A stretch of 36,638 nt of DNA, from assembly GCA_040753495.1 (NCBI GenBank), contig JBFMEF010000151.1:1-36638 (forward strand), written 5' to 3'. Source of the stretch: Candidatus Zixiibacteriota bacterium. Lineage in GTDB: Bacteria > Zixibacteria > MSB-5A5 > GN15 > PGXB01. A program made the position numbers and the translations under genes. The notes beneath the pieces were generated by a model. That model was not told where the DNA came from and searched no databases. It saw only the letters and a program-made list of their open reading frames with translations. How positions within the stretch are numbered: the first letter of the stretch is position 1; the number at the start of each line of letters is the position of its first letter. Positions 32,184 to 36,638 of the stretch are shown here, piece after piece.

Positions 32184-33887
32184 GTGTCAGATTCGATAAA
32201 AATAGACGGGCGCTCGCCCCGCATTCTGGTGGTGGACGATGAAGAAATCGTTCTCTCGCTGGTGAAGGATGCCCTTGAAGATGCCGGCTACGAAATTGAG
32301 CTGGCGTCGGGAGGACTGGAAGCCCTTCGCAAACTGGAGCGGGAGCATTTCGATTTCATTCTGACTGATATTCGTATGCCGGAATGCGACGGCCTGGAGC
32401 TGGCGAAAAGAGCCCGCGAAAAAGTGCCGGCCATCGGGGTTATTTTCATGACCGGCTACGCCAATCTGAATTCCGCCAAGGATGCCATCAAAGAAGGGGC
32501 TTATGATTATATCATGAAGCCGTTCGAATTGAATGAGATTCGTCAGGCGGTCAAAGGGGCGATTCGCAAGAGGCAGAAAGATGCCGAGAAAACTTTAGCC
32601 GGGCAACTGGGACGTCTCAGTGACTTGAATCAATTGATGTACACCGTGGGTGACAAGAAATCGCTTTTGCGGCTTTCACTCGGGTTTGCCCTTATGCAGG
32701 GGAAGACGGCGCGGGGAGCGGTGGCTTACAGAGCCGGTGAAGATAACCAGATAGGCTTGATTTTCACAACCGATTCGGCCGAGAACCGCTTTGAGGAATC
32801 GCTTCAGCACTTTGAAAAAGACCTTCTGGCGGTCAACAGTGAGACATGGAACGGTCCCATAGTGATAAAAACTCTCGAAGAACATCCTCTCTTTGCTGCC
32901 TGCGGCGACCGCCGGATAAATTCGTTCCTGATTCCGCCATGGTATGAGCCGAATGACTGCCTGCTCAATATCGCCCTGAAGCGCGGCGCCAATCTATACG
33001 GATTTCTTATTCTCGGTTACGGCGCCGACAACGAAATGCCGAGTGACAGCGACCGCCAGCTCCTCTCTATTACCGCCAGCCAGATAGCTATCTCCTTCGA
33101 AAATATTCTTCTGCTGGAAGAAACCCGCAATGCTTACAGTCGACTGAAGGACCTGCAGGACCAGACCATTCAATTGGAGAAGATGGCGGTTAAGGGGCAG
33201 ATGTCGGCTGAAATTGGACATGAATTGAATAATTTCCTCGGGGTTGTCTCCGGGAATATCTCTCTGCTGGAGCATCAGGTTAATCAGAAAAACTATTCGG
33301 AACTGGATAAGTATATCAAAGCCGTAATCAGTAATCTCGACAATATCAAGAAGTTCACGCAAGGGCTGATGGATTTTACGACGCTGGCGTCTAAATTCGA
33401 ATCCTGCAATATTGTCGAACTGGTGGAGGATGTCCTGGAATCGCTGAAAGCGCATCGTCATTTCCAGAATGTTGAGGTTTCGTTCGACCGGCCGCAGAGT
33501 TCGATATTCACCATGGCAGATATTGGACAACTGCAACAGCTGCTTTACAACATGCTCAACAACGCCGCCGACGCCACCCTTGAGAACGATTCGAGCAAGG
33601 GGCGGAAAGTTGCCGTGCTGATTACCTTCGACCAGGAAAACGAAAATTTTGCCCTGTCGGTGACCGATAATGGGGTCGGGATGACACCGGAGCAGCTGGC
33701 CAATGCTTTCAAATCACGATTCACCACCAAGAAAAGCGGGCATGGGTTCGGGCTTCTGGTCTGCAAGAGAATTATTGAGAATCACAAAGGGAAATTGACG
33801 ATTGACTCGACTCCCGGCGAAGGAACCACGATTACTATCAATTTTCCTATCCTCTCCCCGGCCGAAAATCTGCAAGCCGTGCGATAG
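32184..33887 (+). CDS. Receiver-GAF-like-histidine kinase hybrid, cytoplasmic
   Basis: The start is GTG 32184, one base after the preceding stop; no ATG lies before the receiver. Domains of the 567-residue protein are: a receiver (D18-D19, D62 in FILTDIRMPECDGLE, Lys in YDYIMKPFELNEI), a long GAF-like middle (about 150-310, with QLLSITASQIAISFENILLL at its end), a coiled coil, a HisKA-like segment with His346 in MSAEIGHELNNFLGVVSGNI, and HATPase (LLYNMLNNAADATLEND, VTDNGVGMTPEQLANAFKSR, GHGFGLLVCKRIIENHKG). It has no membrane segment. It could receive phosphate on D62 and send a second signal from its own kinase. No transcription factor is encoded in this operon, so the output is not known. 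Confidence 0.92.
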   Translation: MSDSIKIDGRSPRILVVDDEEIVLSLVKDALEDAGYEIELASGGLEALRKLEREHFDFILTDIRMPECDGLELAKRAREKVPAIGVIFMTGYANLNSAKDAIKEGAYDYIMKPFELNEIRQAVKGAIRKRQKDAEKTLAGQLGRLSDLNQLMYTVGDKKSLLRLSLGFALMQGKTARGAVAYRAGEDNQIGLIFTTDSAENRFEESLQHFEKDLLAVNSETWNGPIVIKTLEEHPLFAACGDRRINSFLIPPWYEPNDCLLNIALKRGANLYGFLILGYGADNEMPSDSDRQLLSITASQIAISFENILLLEETRNAYSRLKDLQDQTIQLEKMAVKGQMSAEIGHELNNFLGVVSGNISLLEHQVNQKNYSELDKYIKAVISNLDNIKKFTQGLMDFTTLASKFESCNIVELVEDVLESLKAHRHFQNVEVSFDRPQSSIFTMADIGQLQQLLYNMLNNAADATLENDSSKGRKVAVLITFDQENENFALSVTDNGVGMTPEQLANAFKSRFTTKKSGHGFGLLVCKRIIENHKGKLTIDSTPGEGTTITINFPILSPAENLQAVR

Positions 33888-33945
33888 CATTGCCTTATTT
33901 TCCGGAAATATATATATTCCCTGCGGTTAACTGTTCCTTTGCAAT

Positions 33946-34410
33946 ATGCCTGTTGGTTCCGGATATAATAGTCTCCATTTTGCGGGCCTGTGGACACGGT
34001 TCACAGCCCTGCTTATCGATTTCACTCTCCTGAGCCTTCCATTTTTTGTTATCACAAGAATTGTCAAAGGAGTCTGGCTGATGGGGGCTAAAGACCATCG
34101 CTGGGCAAGCGGTTGGTTCATTAGTGACCCCTTATGCATAATCTTTCTGGCAGTTATTATCTTGTACTTCATTCTGCTTGAAGGTCTGGCCGGGATGACC
34201 GTCGGCAAACGATTGCTGGGGATTAAGGTGGTCGACGTTAAGGGCGGTCGGCCGGGCTTAAAGAAAAGTCTTGTCAGGAATCTTCTGCGGGCGGTGGACA
34301 GTCTTCCGGCACTGAACGTTGTCGGTGTGATTTTGATTCTGAAGTCACCGGAGCGGGCGCGATTCGGGGACAGGATTGCCGGCACTCGGGTAGTCAAGTT
34401 GATGAAATGA
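33946..34410 (+). CDS. RDD-family membrane protein
   Basis: The 154-residue protein has the RDD family layout. The first Arg/Asp lie in AGLWTRFTALLIDFTLLSLP, where Arg and Asp flank the first helix. Two or three more hydrophobic segments follow (IIFLAVIILYFILLEGLAGM), then the conserved GMTVGKRLLGIKVVDVKGGR and ARFGDRIAGTRVV near the end. RDD proteins are small inner-membrane proteins of mostly unknown function, some linked to ion or sodium/proton transport. It lies 58 bases after the kinase gene with no good ribosome-binding site. Its stop codon overlaps an ATG that opens a short repeat-bearing ORF. Confidence 0.85.
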   Translation: MPVGSGYNSLHFAGLWTRFTALLIDFTLLSLPFFVITRIVKGVWLMGAKDHRWASGWFISDPLCIIFLAVIILYFILLEGLAGMTVGKRLLGIKVVDVKGGRPGLKKSLVRNLLRAVDSLPALNVVGVILILKSPERARFGDRIAGTRVVKLMK

Positions 34411-34412
34411 TT

Positions 34413-34505
34413 CATCTGCCTGGCAGACCTTCTCATCTGCCCGGCAAATTTCCAGATCTACTGGTTCCTCATGTGCCTGGCAGATCTCCAGATCTGCTGG
34501 TAATT
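34413..34505 (+). repeat. 36-bp tandem repeat with internal palindrome
   Basis: Two full 36-base units (34434-34469 and 34470-34505) follow a shortened first copy (34413-34433); a further partial copy begins at 34506. Each begins CAT-x-TGCC-x-GGCA and ends CCAGATCT-x-CTGG. In the last full unit GCAGATCT and AGATCTGC (34480-34497) form a perfect inverted repeat around two bases. The 12-residue period is also kept in one reading frame. It resembles REP-like intergenic repeats, but I cannot name a family. Confidence 0.8.
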
Positions 34506-34581
34506 CATTATTGTATTCTGGCAGGTTTGAGCACGTGGATTCCAGAGACCGGGCCGGTAAGGGAACAAGATTTTGAAGATA

Positions 34582-34604
34582 CCGTCAGGTGAGACACCTG
34601 ACGG
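34582..34604. other. Perfect 10-bp hairpin
   Basis: CCGTCAGGTG (34582-34591) pairs exactly with CACCTGACGG (34595-34604) around a three-base loop. Neither strand has a T-tract after it, so it is not an intrinsic terminator. It abuts the first unit of the 27-bp repeat array and may mark its border. Confidence 0.7.
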
Positions 34605-34746
34605 CGCGAGAGGGGGCGGCTCACGGACGGCGCGAGAAGGGGTGCGACACAGGGGCAGCGCGAGAGGGGGTGCGACACATGGGCAGCGCGAGAGGGGGAC
34701 GGCACACGGCCTGCGCGAGAAGAGGGCAGCACACGGATGGTGCGAG
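34604..34746 (+). repeat. GC-rich ~27-bp minisatellite array
   Basis: Five units plus a last partial one are marked by GCGCGAG at 34604, 34630, 34658, 34686 and 34713 and by GTGCGAG at 34740, giving spacings of 26, 28, 28, 27 and 27. A unit reads roughly GCGCGAGAGGGGG-TGCGACACA-GGGCA. Length differences arise in the G run. Because spacing is not a multiple of three, no single peptide repeat is kept, and the array is probably non-coding. Confidence 0.85.
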
Positions 34747-34810
34747 TGAAATACGAAATCTCTCGACGCCGCAGTTGTAATGAGAATATATCCCAGGCGG
34801 GAAATGAAAC

Positions 34811-34840
34811 GGCGGAATCCGAAGAGTCTCGAATTCCGCC
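34811..34840 (-). terminator. Possible terminator of the repeat-protein gene
   Basis: GGCGGAAT (34811-34818) pairs with ATTCCGCC (34833-34840). On the minus strand GTTTCATTTCCC follows, a poor U-tract. It lies about 115 bases downstream of the leftward gene's stop. The rest of 34747-34955 shows no gene. Confidence 0.4.
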
Positions 34841-34955
34841 GGGGGAACGGAAGAGTGAGTGCTGCTGTCCTTACATTAAAACTTCATCCCAGGCCAGAAG
34901 ATTTTTCTTAAATGAATATCGAGCGAATAATTGCCCATAATAATTTTTTGCATTC

Positions 34956-36638
34956 CTAATCTTTCAGTACCATTATTCCCCAGCGTTGGGGATTTTCCGG
35001 GCGGGAGGCGTTGAAATCAGGGAAGGAATGGGAATCATCAGTGACGAAATAGACTTCATATCTACCGGCTTCAAGAAAAATCTGGGTATCGACTTTGCGG
35101 TTTTTGTCGGCGCCACCGGCATGGCGGGTCATCCGGTAGGTCATCTCCCAAACCGTTTCTCCCGTCTGGGCATTCTCAATCCAGCCATAATCGTACATAT
35201 GCCCCCCCTTACCTTCGCCAAGAGCCACAACTTTCACCTTAGCGGCTGACTTCAGTTCAAATTCACGGCGCGCCTTCTCATCATCCCCCAGCCCGGTCAA
35301 ATCGACCAGAACATTGCTGTTGGAAGGTATCTGGTCGAAATATTCGACAATATTCTTGTCAAAGTTCTTGCCGAAGCCATAGAGGGTTATCCCCCATAAT
35401 TCTTTTTCCATCGGCGGCGAGGCATTCCAGTCGTTGTAAGCGTGAGAGTCATCAGTCGAGTAATAGACCATATAGTTTCCGGCGGGGAGCTTGACGATAC
35501 CATCAAAGCGCCGATTCTTGGAGGCGCCGCCGGCGTGCGTGCAGTTTTCTTCAGTCATCTCCCAGATTTTTTCACCGCTATCAATATCTTCAATCCAGCC
35601 GTAATCGGCGAATTCATCATCGTAGCCGAATTCTCCCAGCGCTACGACATGGAAAGCCGCCGGTTTCTTGAGAGTGAATCCCTTGGAGACAAACTCATCA
35701 TCCCCCACCCGCGAAAGGGCAACTACGACCGGTTCGGCGTAACTGATTTCGAAATCGGAGATAAACTGACGGTCGCTCTCCTTGACCGGAGCGATAACCA
35801 TCCCGTAATGCATCGGGTCATACGGCGGTTGAACGTTCCAGCGCTCAAAGGAATGACTGTCATCACTGATATATTGAGCCAGATAATTCCCGGGAGGAAG
35901 CGTGACCTCGCCGACAAAGGAGCGGTTTTTCCGTCCGCCGCCGGCCCAGGAAGTATTCCATTTATCCATCTGCCAGACTTTCTTGAGACTGTCGGCGTCT
36001 ATTATCCAGCCATGGTCAACAAAGACCCGGTCGCTGCTGGAGTATTCGCCGATGGCGATGATTTTCAGGGGCAGTTCTTTCTTGAGGGTGAAACCTCTCT
36101 TGGCGAAATAGTCATCACCCGGCTGTGAAAAATCGACAATGGCGCTTTTCTTTCGCGTCAGGACCGGGTCAAAGCGGGTGAAGGTGCCATCGGGCGCCTT
36201 TATCATAATCTGCAGGTCTTTAATGTCTTCACTGTAATATTCCCGCTTCGATTCTTCATCGGTGTCAATAATGTCACCCAGCCATTTGAAAGCATCCCCC
36301 ATATCCTCGATAATGATTTCCATCCCTTCCAGCGAATAGGGGCGGCCCACATAATAATAACACTCATATTTTCCGGCCGGGAGGGTCACCTCGTCCTCGC
36401 ATTCCCGCAGATAACGGGAGCCTTCGTAGCGATGAGTCTCCTGCTCTTCCATAATCCAGACCGGCTCGCGGTCGGAAGAATTAATTATCCATCCGTAGGC
36501 AAACATCTGGTCGGCGTTTTTTAGCTCGCCGCCAATTGCGTAAATAGAAATTCTGGTCTGCCCCTTTAATTCAAATCCTTCGACCTTAAGGTCCCCCTCG
36601 CTGAAATTTTTCATCTGAATGACGATATCGTCCGCCCT
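34956..36638 (-). CDS. Four-repeat beta-rich protein, unknown function (5' end outside window)
   Basis: The frame stays open to the right edge, and residues before the first Met (36614) already match the repeat start (ADDIVIQ), so the gene is probably cut by the window. The visible 560 or so residues contain four copies of a 110-130-residue unit. Each has a GDD-x-(5)-GF-x-LK lead, a [VI]-x-A-[LI]-GE strand, YGWIEDIDSGEKIWEM, a HAGGA-x-KNR-x-(3) motif, LPAGNYMVYYSTDDSHA and DWNASPP followed by WGI. The first copy is the most diverged and is followed by an extra insert. The unit looks like an all-beta sandwich with conserved His, Asp and Trp, perhaps metal- or sugar-binding. I do not recognise a named family. 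A signal peptide, if any, is outside the window. Confidence 0.8.
   Translation of the reverse strand, partial: RADDIVIQMKNFSEGDLKVEGFELKGQTRISIYAIGGELKNADQMFAYGWIINSSDREPVWIMEEQETHRYEGSRYLRECEDEVTLPAGKYECYYYVGRPYSLEGMEIIIEDMGDAFKWLGDIIDTDEESKREYYSEDIKDLQIMIKAPDGTFTRFDPVLTRKKSAIVDFSQPGDDYFAKRGFTLKKELPLKIIAIGEYSSSDRVFVDHGWIIDADSLKKVWQMDKWNTSWAGGGRKNRSFVGEVTLPPGNYLAQYISDDSHSFERWNVQPPYDPMHYGMVIAPVKESDRQFISDFEISYAEPVVVALSRVGDDEFVSKGFTLKKPAAFHVVALGEFGYDDEFADYGWIEDIDSGEKIWEMTEENCTHAGGASKNRRFDGIVKLPAGNYMVYYSTDDSHAYNDWNASPPMEKELWGITLYGFGKNFDKNIVEYFDQIPSNSNVLVDLTGLGDDEKARREFELKSAAKVKVVALGEGKGGHMYDYGWIENAQTGETVWEMTYRMTRHAGGADKNRKVDTQIFLEAGRYEVYFVTDDSHSFPDFNASRPENPQRWGIMVLKD

Noticed and set aside
34582-34604. 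Intrinsic terminator of the RDD gene
   Set aside because: The hairpin is perfect but is followed by GC-rich repeats with no T-tract on either strand.
34413-34746. CRISPR array
   Set aside because: Units are adjacent or differ in length with no unique spacers between identical repeats, and no cas gene is present.
34407-34780. Two small protein genes through the repeats
   Set aside because: They only read repeat DNA; the second array does not keep frame. Reported as a finding instead of a gene.

Overview
The window (about 52% G+C by eye) looks like a chromosomal segment of an uncultivated Gram-negative bacterium of the FCB group. A Zixibacteria-like lineage is my best guess, and it is an inference. 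The evidence is an outer-membrane secretin, a TonB-dependent receptor with a carboxypeptidase-regulatory N-terminal domain, a PorV-like outer-membrane protein beside a secreted protein with a FlgD/type IX-like C-terminus, a dockerin-type tail on an exported sugar dehydrogenase, and a Bacillus-like large SRP RNA. No insertion sequence, integrase, phage gene or CRISPR array is visible.

Layout. 1-5614 (+): an envelope-spanning pilus or type II secretion-like operon with three pseudopilins, a PilM-PilN fusion, PilO, PilP and a short secretin, mostly joined by 4-base overlaps. 5840-9586 (+): a dockerin-tagged glucose/sorbosone dehydrogenase, a squalene/phytoene synthase-family enzyme overlapping a Rieske ferredoxin, and queG. 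9707-13353 (-): cyclophilin, dxr, rseP and lepB, read in that order. 13354-15101: a candidate small RNA with promoter and terminator, one doubtful ORF, and an exported glycine-zipper protein. 15102-18220 (+): tRNA-Ala(CGC), large SRP RNA, dnaX, ebfC and recR, the order scr-dnaX-yaaK-recR known from Bacillus. 18235-21915: a membrane/TPR protein convergent with an exported zinc metallopeptidase-like protein. 22040-28408 (-): TonB receptor, secreted beta-rich protein and PorV-like protein in one operon. 28767-33887 (+): a five-gene signalling operon with a periplasmic binding protein, histidine kinase, two single-domain receivers and a receiver/histidine-kinase hybrid. 33946-34410: an RDD membrane protein. 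34411-34955: non-coding DNA with two different tandem repeats and hairpins. 34956-36638 (-): the 3' part of a gene for a protein built of four repeats.

The most useful points are the SRP RNA, which a naive dnaX start would hide; the unexplained ~85-nt transcript unit at 13472-13590; the paired tandem repeats after the RDD gene; the five-gene signalling operon; and the four-repeat protein with its WG-DDSH motifs. Several obvious long-ORF starts were moved inward on ribosome-binding-site or family grounds. All family assignments come from reading motifs; no database search was run.
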